Positions 53,901 through 63,359 of a stretch of DNA of 64,000 nucleotides are shown here, piece by piece. The stretch is from Pycnococcus provasolii (lineage: Eukaryota > Chlorophyta > Pseudoscourfieldiophyceae > Pseudoscourfieldiales > Pycnococcaceae). The position numbers and the translations under genes are program-made. Position 1 is the stretch's first letter, and each line of letters opens with the position of its first letter. Location: assembly GCA_938743325.2 (NCBI GenBank), contig OW568861.1, positions 1,116,001 to 1,180,000 of the forward strand, given 5' to 3'. Below the pieces are notes generated by a model that was given only the letters and a program-made list of their open reading frames with translations, made no database searches and was not told the origin of the DNA.

Positions 53901-55976
53901 CGAAAGAGTTTCAACCTCAAAGATGAGATTGGATGCTGCTTCTTCTTCATTCACCGTAAGCATGAAATCTTTATATTGCCCCGGCGAGCACGAATCGTAC
54001 TCAAAATGATGGATACTCATCTCTGTGCACTGAATATCACAGTCCTGAGCGCAAATGTGCGTCAGCTCCTTACAGTCGCTCTTTGGAGGATTGATGTCGG
54101 CGTATACTTCGTACTCAGCGCACTTCTCGCCGCCACTAAGGCCAAAGTAGTGCCGACCTGGCTCGGCGTGACATACTTGCGCTGTGTGATTTTTGATGCC
54201 ATCACTCGCGATGGCACGTTGATATGGAGGAGAAAGCTTCAGCGGTGGAAATATGTGTCGCGTGAGATAGTAAAGGTCGCCAGTCGCGACAACGACATTG
54301 AACTCCACATCCACTGTCTCACCGGCTTCGTATGCAGACGAACCACCACCAGCGCCTCGGCGGAAGTAGTACATGGGCGTATCCGAAGACGGCGCGGCGG
54401 TTGTAGAAGTTTCGTAGCCCACCGTCGGGTAGCCCGCCGACGGCGGAGCTGCGACATCGCCGTACGTGTCAGGCCCAACTTGCACATAGTGAAACACAAA
54501 TTGGCCTGGGCACACGAATCCGGCAACGTGGCCGCCAGGAGGTACCTCGCTGTGGATGAAGTACGGAACGAGCCGAAAGCTCTTCCCCTCCATCGACGTG
54601 TACACGCTCACGACATATTCTCCCTGCTTAAGATCCCACTTGTTGATCGTTATGGTATACTCGCCGTTTACGCTGTACTCGCTCTTGTCCTCCGTGTGGC
54701 GGTCTGTGGGAATGGCTCCGTCTCTGTAGAGGTAGAGCCCGAACGCGCGCGGGTCGATCGCACCCGTCGTCTGGTCCTCAAGGTAGATGACCATGTTGTC
54801 GTTGCAGTCATAATCGTCGACATGTACACGGAAGTCCATGTAGGAAAATGGCACCCCCTTGCCATACATGAAGTGGTTGTGCTCGAGCTCCGGCAGGTGC
54901 ATAACGCTGTCAACTTGGCCGTCGCCAATCGCTTGCGTGGTTTCCGACTTCAGGCATACCGAATTGACAAGGCCGCGGGGGTACGTCAGCGTGACGGTGT
55001 ACGGCACACACCCCGCGGACGTCTTGACTGCGACGTAGTACGAGTGTCCCGCGACGACCCAGCACACGTCGACAACGCCCTCCTCGCCTGGCGCAATGCT
55101 TTCGTAAGGTGGCCTAAGTCTTAGTGGTGCTGTGTCCGCGTGCTGCATGACGAGCAGCGCTGCGTTGGCCCCTTTTTTGCTTGCTTTCACCACCACTTGC
55201 GCGAGCGCTTCGCCACCGGCTGGCGCCTCGAACTTGTGGTAGACGAGCTGCTCCTCGCACGCCTCACCGTCGCGCTCCTCGTACTCCACAAGCGGCGCGA
55301 TGACACCTCGCGCGAGAACACGGAACGTCGTCGCCTCGTCGCCGCAGCGCACGGAAACGTAGTACGTTTTCAACTTGACGTCGTAGTAGCTCACCTCCAG
55401 CGTGTACAGCCGATTTTTTGCTTCGGAGGCTACCATACCGGACTTCCGGTCTGGCGCAATCGCATCGACGAACAGGTGAACGGACAGCGCGTCCGTCCTG
55501 TACCCTTCCAGCTCAGGTTTTAAGTCTTCGACTTCGAACAGCCAGTTGTTGTTTAGCATCTCCTTGCTGTTCACCTCGAAGGAGAAGTCGAGCCACGATT
55601 TTGGGAGGCACGTAATGTCGCCGGTCCACTCGTTGGGCATGATTGGTTGGTGGGCGTTCGGCCCACCTGCTGCGTGCACGCCGACATGTGCTCCTAGGTG
55701 GTTAAGCGGCGCCAGTAGGAGCAGGAGCACATACATGCACATATGGCTTAGCATCAACAAAGGAGCAGCTCCTCCTCCTCCTCCTAAAGGCATGTTTCCT
55801 AAGGTACCACCCACAAGGAGGTTGTTGTGTCTTCTGCAAGAAACACGTTGTCGTCTTCTGTACTTGTAGAAGTACGGCGACAAGAAGAAGCCTATCGTGC
55901 CACCGTCACCGTCACCGTGACCACCACCACTGGCACCATTGTCATTGTCGTGCAAGCAAGTTGTGTTGGCCGCCAT
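47970..55976 (-). CDS. Polycystin-2-type TRP channel with a six-module repeated ectodomain, two exons
   Basis: Joining 55976..52419 and 52310..47970 gives 2,632 residues. Six homologous modules of about 240-290 residues begin near residues 125, 365, 655, 924, 1175 and 1439. Each starts H-F-x-Y-x-S-C-x-P, then DF, EVE, P-x-R-x-T-E and VRCGD blocks, and a second half with GYVCPGDFIYH, PPIKLxPPY and HYVGLxGGxxCADYEVY. They resemble PPC-like beta-sandwiches. A TM near 1727 follows, then a polycystin domain: S1 (about 1869), an extracellular loop with Cys, and S2-S6 (about 2085-2340) ending in a pore and FFLLLNILLAILMDTYAII. The channel part matches PKD2-family cation channels of cilia and the plasma membrane. 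The tail is basic. The start ATG 55976 is the first; a TTG lies 24 bp upstream. Confidence 0.85.
52311..52418 (-). other. Spliceosomal intron, 108 bp, in the polycystin gene
   Basis: The exon ends GAG-GTG-AAG before a GTGCGC donor (weak), and the intron ends tttccag before GAC-TTT-GTG. The phase is 0. Splicing rebuilds the repeat signature at its expected place (SCAPREVK joined to DFVLYVSEA), matching the other modules (SCEPHEFVDFILP, SCSPGQYKDFMLT). Without splicing both sides end at stops. Confidence 0.85.
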
Positions 55977-56644
55977 CAAACACACAATAAGTGCCCGCAA
56001 GCACAGTAAATGCGGCCTATAAAAACGACGTCGTATAAAAAAATGGGTTTTAAGGGCTGTGAAGGGTTTTAAGGGCGGGTTTTTAAGGGCGGGTTTTTAA
56101 GGGCCACCCCACGTGGGGAAAAGGCGGGTCCCCCGGCAGCCCGGGTCCTTGAATGAAAGGGCGGTTTGACGCCCGGCCGGAGGGGGAGATCTCCCCAGAC
56201 GTCACTCAGATGTCACTGAGACGTCACTCAAAAGAAAGACTGGCTGGTGGGAAAATGTGCTGTGTTTTTTTAATTTTTTTATTTTTTTTTATTTTTTTTT
56301 CTGAATTTATTTCCATAGATTCCCGTTCTTTTGGGTACCACTGGAACATATTTTTTAAAGGTACTAGGTGGGGGACGGCTGTACCGTACTTCCTAGTCAG
56401 GATTTCCTCGTAAGGTCTCCGTCCTTGCGCTCCTTCCTTGCGCTCCGGCCTGGTCTACTTTTTACCTCCTTGTCTCCGGACGTCTTTCTTTGCACACGTC
56501 ACAACTCCTCTTTCAATTCATGAGATGCAAACGTCATTCTCTTTTCCTTCGAGTTTTTTTGTTTGTTTTTTGGTTTTTGTCTCCTGACACTTGGTTGGTG
56601 CTCCTCCACAATTAAAAAAAAAATAAAGTCAAAAAATCCTGAAA

Positions 56645-56832
56645 ATTTTGTGTTTTTGGCTTCGAAGGCACTTCCAAGCCAAAAATGACTGGCCTGACAC
56701 TTCACTTCGAAGCGTCAACTTCGTAGACGGTAGTTTAGGTCGGGTGTCGCACTTCGAAGCCAAAAACACAAAAATGAGACACCCGCCGACCGAAACTACC
56801 GCATCGAAGTTGACGCTTCGAAGTGAAGTGTT
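56645..56832. repeat. Overlapping double inverted repeat (foldback element)
   Basis: Two interleaved palindromes. The outer-left arm 56645-56667 (attttgtgtttttggcttcg and on) is repeated inverted at 56752-56774. The arm 56696-56749 (cacttcacttcgaagcgtca and on) is repeated inverted, with few mismatches, at 56778-56832. The loop of the second palindrome therefore holds the right arm of the first. A further short hairpin, ttggcttcgaagg/cttccaagccaa, lies at 56656-56682. Confidence 0.8.
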
Positions 56833-56985
56833 AGCGCAATCATTTTTTTTGTGGTTGGTGGATCGTTGCTTGATTTTGACATTTTGACGATCCCATACTG
56901 GGGATACCTACTAAAATAAGGGATTCGACAAGCCTACTGTGTATACAGTGCGCAATCGGCATCATGCAAGGAGGCTTAGGCTGGC

Positions 56986-57630
56986 TCAGACCAAGGGGAA
57001 ATAACACTGGGGAGTTCACTCCCCCCTTTTCGGGAGGACGAGCTGTCCGGTAGGGTTTTGCTTTTTCCCGACCAACCGCATGGGTTCCTCCCTCCCCCCT
57101 CCCCCGACTCACCCCATCTCATGGCAGTGCGCGCAGCGCGGCGAGGCACGCGCCGTGAGGCATGCGCGGCGCGTAGCGACGCCCATGCGCGTCATGTTGA
57201 GCTCGTTCGGTCAGGTAGGAGTATTCCTACACAGTGACACCGCCCATGCTCAATCGGCGCGCTTACGCGACGCGCGCATGGGGAGCGAGCTACGCGCGCG
57301 TAGGCCTACGCGGGCATGCGTGCCATCTTCGGCGAGATGTTTGGGTGTGTTGCGGAGATGTTTTCGTTAGTTTGAAAGTTGAATGCGAAAGTATAAGCAC
57401 TTCCTAAAAAAGTTACAGAGCCAGAAATGTACACATTAAGACCCGATTTTGAGTTACGCACCATTGTTTGCGCCAGACGCGCCAGCGGACGCCATTGCGA
57501 CCAATTGCCCCGTTCAGACTGAAAACCCCTACTCCCCAAGGTCTCCAAAAACAAACCCCTACGGGACAGCTCAGCTCCTCGAAGGAATAGTGGGAGTGAA
57601 CTCCCCATTGTTATTTCCCCTTGCTCAGAC
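56986..57630. mobile_element. Candidate MITE-like element with ~85-bp imperfect terminal inverted repeats
   Basis: The left arm, about 56986-57066, and the right arm, about 57540-57630, are inverted copies. The core aaggggaaataacaNtgggg-agttcactccc matches with a single mismatch; the inner parts (gagctgtcc-ggtagggttttg) match less well. The 645 bp interior has no protein-like ORF but contains GC-rich nested inverted repeats (57164-57191 against 57271-57302) and the palindrome gtagga-gtat-tcctac at 57215-57230. No clear target-site duplication is seen, so mobility is inferred only from the terminal inverted repeats. Confidence 0.55.
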
Positions 57631-57703
57631 AAGCTAAATTTTTTGGATATTCCTGTGAGGATTGGGGTTTTATTCGCGAGTACCTGTCACGAGTTTGACA
57701 ATT

Positions 57704-59125
57704 TTACCCAGAAAACAAACTCATCAAGCTCGTCAATAAATTCGACTCCTCCTCACTATTTCCATCGTCGATCCCCGCACGCTTCGCCACCTCGTGCGCA
57801 ATGGCGGCGGGAGTCGTACAGCCGCCAACGCATATGCAATCGCCACGCGCGAGCGCGAGCGCCGCGAATACACCGCTACCTGACGCGGCATCGCCACCCA
57901 TCGGCAGCGGAGTTGGCGGCAAGTTAAGATTCAGCTCAAGTCCGAGCACGCCAAGACGAGCAGTCACGTGCACCTCGAAAGAGCTCGACATCTCCTCTCC
58001 CGCGAAAAGACCCGCAGCTACCGTCACGCCGCCCTCCGTAACGCGCGCTACCACCTGCGCCTCCGTCACACCCTCGGATGCCAGCTCGAAATTCGACATG
58101 GTTCCACTAAAGACGACCGGCCCTCCACCCGCAACAGCTACGTCCACCACAAGCGTTTCCATCTCCACGCGAAATGACGTGGGGTTCAAAATTTCGAGCT
58201 CGACAGCCATTCCCATCTGCTCGCCGGGCATACTCGGCAAGACTGGCGCCAAACCGCACACCCAAACGGTTGGCGACGACGCCAGCTGTCCGACATCGCT
58301 CGTTCCGGGGCAAGTTGTCAGGTCGTCAGAGTCGCCAATTGCGAGCTTGTCAGTCGCCTCCGCCTCAAGCGCCGCCAAGTCCTCTCCCTGAGCCTCGAGC
58401 GCCTCCATCGTCGCCTCCGCATCGCGGTTGATTTCCTCGAGAATAGCCTCCATCGCCATCTTCGCTGTGCCCTCCATAGTGAGATCAGACGTTGGTGGCA
58501 ACAGCGGTACGGTCATCACCACCACCACCGGCGCTAAGGATTTGCCGAAGACGTTCAGTTTGACTTGCACGCGTGCAATTGCCGTGTTGGGCGTTCCATT
58601 GGCATATGTACTCAGCATTGTGGAAGTAGCTGGAGACGACGTGTGCATGTCACAGCCGATGTTGACGTCGACGTCACCTTTCTTCATCTCAAATGGCTCG
58701 CCAACGCACGTCACGACACGACGCGCTTCGTCGTCAAACACGGCGTCGTATGTTTCTGCGTTTTTCCGTCCGACTGCAAGTACGGTGGGTATTTCTTTGA
58801 ACTGCGCGGTGTCGTGCTCAGCAAGCGCGACGTCCCAAGATTCTGCATTCACCGTGAGACGGTTTGGGTTGTTCATGCGAAGACGCATGTAGAGCGGCGC
58901 GGATCCGGTTGTCCACGCAGTATATTCAAGCGTTCGTGCGCATGACGTGAGGTCTTGCGGTGCCTCCAGGGTGTTTTCCGTCCCTACGTGTCCGCACCCG
59001 TTAACGTAGCAGATGGCAACGTCGGTGATCGGCTTGGGCCAATACAGCGCAGCGAGCGTCGCGAGCGTCGCAATGAGCGTGACGAGCGGGCCTAGGCAGC
59101 AGCACCAGAAGAACGGCGAGCACAT
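57704..59125 (-). CDS. Single-TM protein with two LEA2/WHy-like beta domains
   Basis: The protein is 473 residues from ATG 59125. It starts with a Cys-rich N-terminus (MCSPFFWCCCLGPLVTLIA) and a TM at about residues 10-32, then a lumenal or extracellular part. Two segments have the LEA_2/NDR1-HIN1-like pattern, with the NPN/NPT-turn followed by amphipathic strands: NPNRLTVNAESWDVALAE (about 85-102) and NPTSFRVEMETLVVDVAVAG (about 310-330). A helical Glu/Ala-rich linker separates them, and Cys pairs are scattered. The C-terminal part contains GDCICVGGCTTPAA. LEA2-type membrane proteins bind lipids or act in stress responses; the assignment is by pattern only and the function is not established. 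Confidence 0.55.
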   Translation of the reverse strand: MCSPFFWCCCLGPLVTLIATLATLAALYWPKPITDVAICYVNGCGHVGTENTLEAPQDLTSCARTLEYTAWTTGSAPLYMRLRMNNPNRLTVNAESWDVALAEHDTAQFKEIPTVLAVGRKNAETYDAVFDDEARRVVTCVGEPFEMKKGDVDVNIGCDMHTSSPATSTMLSTYANGTPNTAIARVQVKLNVFGKSLAPVVVVMTVPLLPPTSDLTMEGTAKMAMEAILEEINRDAEATMEALEAQGEDLAALEAEATDKLAIGDSDDLTTCPGTSDVGQLASSPTVWVCGLAPVLPSMPGEQMGMAVELEILNPTSFRVEMETLVVDVAVAGGGPVVFSGTMSNFELASEGVTEAQVVARVTEGGVTVAAGLFAGEEMSSSFEVHVTARLGVLGLELNLNLPPTPLPMGGDAASGSGVFAALALARGDCICVGGCTTPAAIAHEVAKRAGIDDGNSEEESNLLTSLMSLFSG

Positions 59126-59853
59126 CGAAGCTTATCACAGCTTAGAGGAAAAATACGATATAGAGAGGCACTAAGGAATACACACACTGAACGAATTCTG
59201 CATACACATGTGATGATGATTCACGCTGATTCAGGCTGATGAAGACTGATGAACGTAAGACGAAGATTCAAAAGCAGCTTCTCAGACACAGACGGTAGGG
59301 GGACCCGGAAAGGAGACGGACTACTGAGCCTCGTGAGGTGAGGTGAGGTGAGGTGAGGTGAGCGACATGAATGACGGGAACTCTGGTGAATCAGGTGACA
59401 GGTGACAGGTGACGTGGATGTCAGACATGCGAGCGAGGCATCCCAGAAAGTCTTTGAAGAAGAGGTGGGAAGTTCTCGAACAGCACGCCCCCTGCCCCTG
59501 GGGGAAAATCTCCCGGAAAAGCGCTAGCACACTAACCCTAACCCTAGCCCTAACCCTAACCCTAACGGGGGGAGCACCCTACGATAGCCCTACCCGGTAA
59601 CCCGAACCCGAACCCTGGCAGCCTGGCGTGAACCCAACAAAAACGGAACGCGAGACATTATTAATTATTATCGTAACCTTAGTACCCGGTAGTAGGGGAT
59701 GGATGGATCTGTGTGACTCGTCCTTATTCTACTGTACTGTAAGTTATTCGTCAATCCAAACCAACAAAACAGAACAAAACAAAACAAACAAAAGTACTGT
59801 AAGTTGATCTTATGAGTAGTTGATCTTAACTGATGTCAGTCAGTTTAGTTTTT
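59126..59853. other. Intergenic region with a GGTGA minisatellite and telomere-type array
   Basis: This 728 bp stretch is upstream of the LEA2-like gene (minus) and downstream of YchF. It has a (ggtga)n minisatellite at about 59336-59361, a telomere-type array at 59532-59566, and an aaaacaaaac microsatellite at 59765-59790. Short open frames only. Confidence 0.6.
59532..59566. repeat. Interstitial telomere-type array (CCCTAA)n with one CCCTAG
   Basis: Six units, one of them changed to CCCTAG. It lies about 407 bp upstream of the LEA2-like gene start, with TTAGGG on that gene's coding strand. Internal, like the arrays at 19216 and 20866. Confidence 0.9.
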
Positions 59854-61101
59854 TTAATTGTTGAACTTAAACACCATGACGTCGCCCTCGTTCACGACGT
59901 ACTCCTTGCCCTCGAGACGCATCACGCCCTTGTCTTTCGCAGTGCTCCAACTGCCTTCCACATCCAAAAAGTCCGAGTAGCCTATCGTCTCAGCCTTGAT
60001 GAAACCCTTCTCAAAATCCGTGTGAATCACACCAGCGGCTTGGGGAGCGGTCATGCCCTTACGAATCGTCCACGCGCGGCTCTCCGTCTCGCCAGTCGTG
60101 AAGTACGTGCTAAGACCAAGAAGGCCGTATGCCTCCCGAACGAGACTCTGCAGGCCACCCTCACTCACGCCCAAACCTTCGAGGAACTCGACGCGCTCGT
60201 CGTCGCTCAGGTCGATGAGCTCGCTCTCCACCTGCGCGCTCACCACCACCACGGGTGCATTCTCCGCCTTCGCCGCCACCCGGAGGGCCTGCACGTGCAC
60301 GTTCGAATCCGGATCGGCGAGCTCATCCTCGCTCACATTCGCGGCGTAGATGAGAGGCTTGGAAGTGAGCAGCTGCAGGCCACTAAGGAGCTTCAGCTGC
60401 TCGTCGTCGAGGCCGCACGCGCGAACCGGCTTACCCGTCTCGAGTTGCGGCATAAGCGACTCGATGAGCTCTTTCTCCGTCTCAAAGTTTCCCTTTTCGT
60501 TTCCCTTCGCCTGCTTGATGAGCTTCGGTAGCTTCTCGAGGCGTCTCTCCAGCTGCCCAATGTCGCTGAGCGCGAGCTCGAGGTTGATGGTTGCAATGTC
60601 CTCGACGGGGTCGACGCGTCCGTCGACGTGAATGACGTCGTCGCTGTCAAAGCAGCGTGCAACCTGCACGAGGGCGTCACACTCTCTGATGTTGGATAGG
60701 AACTTGTTTCCGAGTCCCTCTCCCTGCGACGCTCCCTTGACGAGTCCTGCGATGTCGACAAACTCGACCGTCGCTGGAATCACCTTGGCACTTTTGGAAA
60801 GTTCCGCAAGTTTTGTCAGTCTCTGATCTTTCAAGCTGACGAGTCCGACGTTCGGTTCGATTGTACAGAATGGGAAGTTTGCCGCTTCTGCTTTTGCGTT
60901 TTCACACATGGCGTTAAACAGCGTCGATTTTCCCACGTTAGGTAGTCCCACGATTCCCGTTTTTAGTGACATCACAGGCTGAAGTCGACCACCACATCTC
61001 TGGAGTAGAGAAGAAGAACCTGAACCTCCCTGGAGAGGTCTTGGACATAACCTTCTTACAGAGCCTCCTGACTTCAATATAAGACGATGAGGCTGCATCA
61101 T
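59854..61101 (-). CDS. YchF-type GTPase/ATPase (Obg-family), organelle-targeted
   Basis: The protein is 415 residues from ATG 61101. The first 43 residues are basic, Ser/Gly/Leu-rich and lack acidic residues ([19 protein letters not shown]), fitting a mitochondrial or plastid presequence. The remaining 372 residues from [17 protein letters not shown] are a bacterial-type YchF: G1 GLPNVGKS, G3 DIAGL followed by [15 protein letters not shown], and the YchF-specific G4 variant NVSE in place of NKxD. That variant underlies ATP preference in this family. The C-terminal TGS-like domain ([36 protein letters not shown]) is intact. Being bacterial-like it is probably an organellar protein acting on ribosomes or stress; the cytosolic OLA1 would be a separate gene. 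Confidence 0.93.
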   Translation of the reverse strand: MMQPHRLILKSGGSVRRLCPRPLQGGSGSSSLLQRCGGRLQPVMSLKTGIVGLPNVGKSTLFNAMCENAKAEAANFPFCTIEPNVGLVSLKDQRLTKLAELSKSAKVIPATVEFVDIAGLVKGASQGEGLGNKFLSNIRECDALVQVARCFDSDDVIHVDGRVDPVEDIATINLELALSDIGQLERRLEKLPKLIKQAKGNEKGNFETEKELIESLMPQLETGKPVRACGLDDEQLKLLSGLQLLTSKPLIYAANVSEDELADPDSNVHVQALRVAAKAENAPVVVVSAQVESELIDLSDDERVEFLEGLGVSEGGLQSLVREAYGLLGLSTYFTTGETESRAWTIRKGMTAPQAAGVIHTDFEKGFIKAETIGYSDFLDVEGSWSTAKDKGVMRLEGKEYVVNEGDVMVFKFNN

Positions 61102-61670
61102 ATTCTATTCTAAGGTATTCTATTCTATGCGAGCGACAAGTATGATCACACCAACCAACCTGTTAACAATATAATATGCAACAGAGTGCTTGATTGTGAT
61201 GTGATGTGATGGCGGCGATAGATACAGGCTTTGTTGGAGAGTCACCTGGGAGAGAAACCAAACCTGTGGTCAAGAACGTGTCTCCAAGGGGGGGGAAAGA
61301 TCAAAGAGGGGGGGCACCCTTGGAACTTTGGAACTGGGAAGGGGAGTCTAGAAACCCGAACTAACTGAACGTCCCCAACTAGTTAGGGGTTTAAAATCAG
61401 TTTCGGCGAGGGTCCGACCTGAGTGTCCGTCGGCCGGGAGTCTAGAAACCCGAACTGAACTTCCCCAATTAGGGGTTTAAAAGCAGGGGTCCGTCCACTC
61501 CGTCGGCCCTGCCTGACCAAGGGAACGGACACTCCCTCCCCTGAGACGAAGCAGGCGCACCCTATTCAATTCTACCCGTCAACGACGACGTCATTTCTCA
61601 TATTTCTCTGGCTGTCTGCCCAGGGACCGGTGGAATCTATATAACTCGTACTCTCTGAGTGAACACTGTC
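61102..61670. other. Divergent promoter region with a tandem duplication
   Basis: This 569 bp stretch lies between the YchF start (minus) and the ISCA1 start (plus). A unit of about 94 bp beginning gggagtctagaaacccgaac at 61342 recurs at 61436, each containing ccccaa-(ct)a-(gt)ta-gggg-type inverted motifs. A tctatataac element (TATA candidate) is present at 61636-61645, some 30 bp before the ISCA1 ATG. Also attctattct repeats at 61101-61128. Confidence 0.55.
61636..61645 (+). promoter_or_regulatory. Candidate TATA element of ISCA1
   Basis: The sequence tctatataac lies about 25-35 bp upstream of the ATG at 61671. If it acts as a TATA box the 5' leader would be only a few bases long. This is inferred from sequence only. 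Confidence 0.35.
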
Positions 61671-62420
61671 ATGATGGCGCAGCACTTCATGAAGTCTTCA
61701 ACAAGTGGTTTCCTCAAGGGTCATCTCATGAAGGGAAGTCTTACCTGGTCTTGTGGCCCTTTCAGCCGCCATCCCTTGTCCACGTTATCGTTTACGCAGC
61801 AGCGCTGTTATCAATTTCACTTTCAGCTTCTGCAGGGCGCCTCCCGGGGTGGGGTTAGGGCGTGTACTTTAGGCTCTTATCACTCTCAGAATCATCATCT
61901 GCTCAAAGATGCATCTTTTGACATTGGGACTTACGCCGCGCTCGCTCGACGAGGGTTCGCGGCGCAGGGAACAAACGTCGTCCCTGCGGCGGAGGCGATG
62001 CCCATCCAAACTCAGGAAATGACACAACACAACAACAGCAGCAGCAGTAGCAGCGCACCTACAAAAGCCGCGTCGACGCCAAAAAGAAGAATTAAAAAGC
62101 AGGCGGTCGAACTCACGCCGAGGGCGGCGGAACGAATCAAACAGCTGCTCAGTACGCGCGAAAAGGAGTACCTCAGGCTCGGCGTGAAGACGAGAGGGTG
62201 CAACGGACTGAGCTACACGCTCAACTACAGCGACGAAAAGAAAAAGTTTGACGAGGAGGTGGACGCACACGGCGTCAAAGTCCTGGTGGAAGCAAAGGCT
62301 CTCATGCACGTCATCGGAACGCGCGTCGACTTCGTGACCGATCGACTTCGCTCAGAGTTTGTTTTTGAGAACCCAAACGCCAAAGGCAACTGCGGGTGTG
62401 GCGAAAGCTTTAATACTTGA
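61671..62420 (+). CDS. Iron-sulfur cluster assembly protein ISCA1-like (A-type, HesB/IscA)
   Basis: The protein is 249 residues from ATG 61671; the frame continues four codons up to a GTG. The C-terminal ~108 residues are a complete A-type scaffold: [53 protein letters not shown], and [22 protein letters not shown], with the three invariant cysteines (one in RGCNG, two in CGCGE). This pattern is closest to mitochondrial ISCA1, which with ISCA2 and IBA57 matures 4Fe-4S clusters. The first 140 residues are rich in Ser, His and Gln with few acidic residues, fitting a long organelle presequence. The presequence is longer than usual. The downstream lumen-type gene is convergent. Confidence 0.93.
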   Translation: MMAQHFMKSSTSGFLKGHLMKGSLTWSCGPFSRHPLSTLSFTQQRCYQFHFQLLQGASRGGVRACTLGSYHSQNHHLLKDASFDIGTYAALARRGFAAQGTNVVPAAEAMPIQTQEMTQHNNSSSSSSAPTKAASTPKRRIKKQAVELTPRAAERIKQLLSTREKEYLRLGVKTRGCNGLSYTLNYSDEKKKFDEEVDAHGVKVLVEAKALMHVIGTRVDFVTDRLRSEFVFENPNAKGNCGCGESFNT

Positions 62421-62571
62421 CGAAGAAACTGTAAACTAAAACGTAAAAACAGAAAACAGAAAAAAAAACAAGAAACTTCCCACAAACCACAAAAACCACG
62501 ACGGCATTTAGCATGGCGAAATTTTTTCTTCGGTAAAGACTCCCAAACAGTCATTTGCCTAGCTTGTTCTT

Positions 62572-63186
62572 TTACGCGATCTTGCCGCCCGAGGGCAGTT
62601 CACTCTTGGCTGCGCGCTCCGCCTCTACACGTGCGCGTTCCTCCTCCATCTGCTGCTTACGCAGCTTTGCCTTGGCTTGTTTGGCGAGTCTCTCCGCCTT
62701 CTCTTCCTCTGTTTCTTCCTTCTTGAAGCCCTTCTCTTCCTTCTTCATTCCCACTGCTCTGCTAGCTTCGCTCTCGGTTGCGACAGGTGCCCCAGCCGCC
62801 ACCCTTTCCGCACCCTTTCTCTTTTTCATCGCGGCGATGCGCGCCTTCGCCTGTTCTTCGGGTGAGAGTTCAGGCGCCGCCTTTGACTCATCGGCCGCCC
62901 ACACCTTTGACGGCGACGCCACATCCCAAGCAACCAGAGAGATCGCCCCCGAGAGGAGAGCCAGACGACGATTAACAAGAGACTCACGAGGAGCAGAGAT
63001 CAGTGACGACGCCTCACAAGGTCTGCAAGGTTGCCTGCCCATTGCCGATGAAGCCACCTTCACCAAGTTCCCACGGAGCTGAGACCCTCCTCTGAGCTGA
63101 GAAGGACGACCAGAAGGAAATGAAGGACGACGAAGAGCACGAGCACGAGCAGAACTCATATTCAAAGGGGACATGATTGCTACCAT
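62572..63186 (-). CDS. Putative thylakoid-lumen protein with bipartite transit peptide; function unknown
   Basis: The frame reads 204 residues from ATG 63186 (other Met at 63174 and 63159); it opens further back at a GTG, 63285, not used. The N-terminus is Arg/Ser/Ala-rich (MSSARARALRRPSF, stroma-targeting-like). It is followed at about residues 70-100 by a second, hydrophobic signal with a twin Arg (NRRLALLSGAISLVAWDVASPSKVWAAD), a Tat-type lumen signal with an AxA-like cleavage site. The mature part, about 100 residues, is very rich in Lys, Glu and Ala and probably helical (KKEETEEEKAERLAKQAKAK). I do not recognise a family. The bipartite signal is read from composition and motif; if confirmed it shows that the host is photosynthetic. 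Confidence 0.55.
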   Translation of the reverse strand: MVAIMSPLNMSSARARALRRPSFPSGRPSQLRGGSQLRGNLVKVASSAMGRQPCRPCEASSLISAPRESLVNRRLALLSGAISLVAWDVASPSKVWAADESKAAPELSPEEQAKARIAAMKKRKGAERVAAGAPVATESEASRAVGMKKEEKGFKKEETEEEKAERLAKQAKAKLRKQQMEEERARVEAERAAKSELPSGGKIA

Positions 63187-63359
63187 GATTCTCCTAAACT
63201 GAAGGAAAGTGACTGGGGAGGCACCAAGATAAGCTGATAAGGATAGTATCCTGGAAAGAACTGCTCGCCCACCCGATAACTTCACCGTTTCGGGGTTGTT
63301 TTGGACGCCGTTTGTTCTCCACGGAACCTATGTTAGGCCTCATTTGGTTACAACAATTA

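Larger units (their letters stand above)
55977..57703. other. Gene-free region with two inverted-repeat elements
   Basis: This 1.7 kb stretch lies upstream of the polycystin gene and downstream of the LEA2-like gene. No protein-like open frame is seen. It contains runs of A/T (56260-56305), the overlapping inverted repeats 56645-56832 and the TIR-bounded segment 56986-57630. Confidence 0.6.

Noticed and set aside
53622-55124. 500-codon plus-strand frame inside the polycystin gene
   Set aside because: Antisense shadow; the minus strand carries the repeated module signatures.
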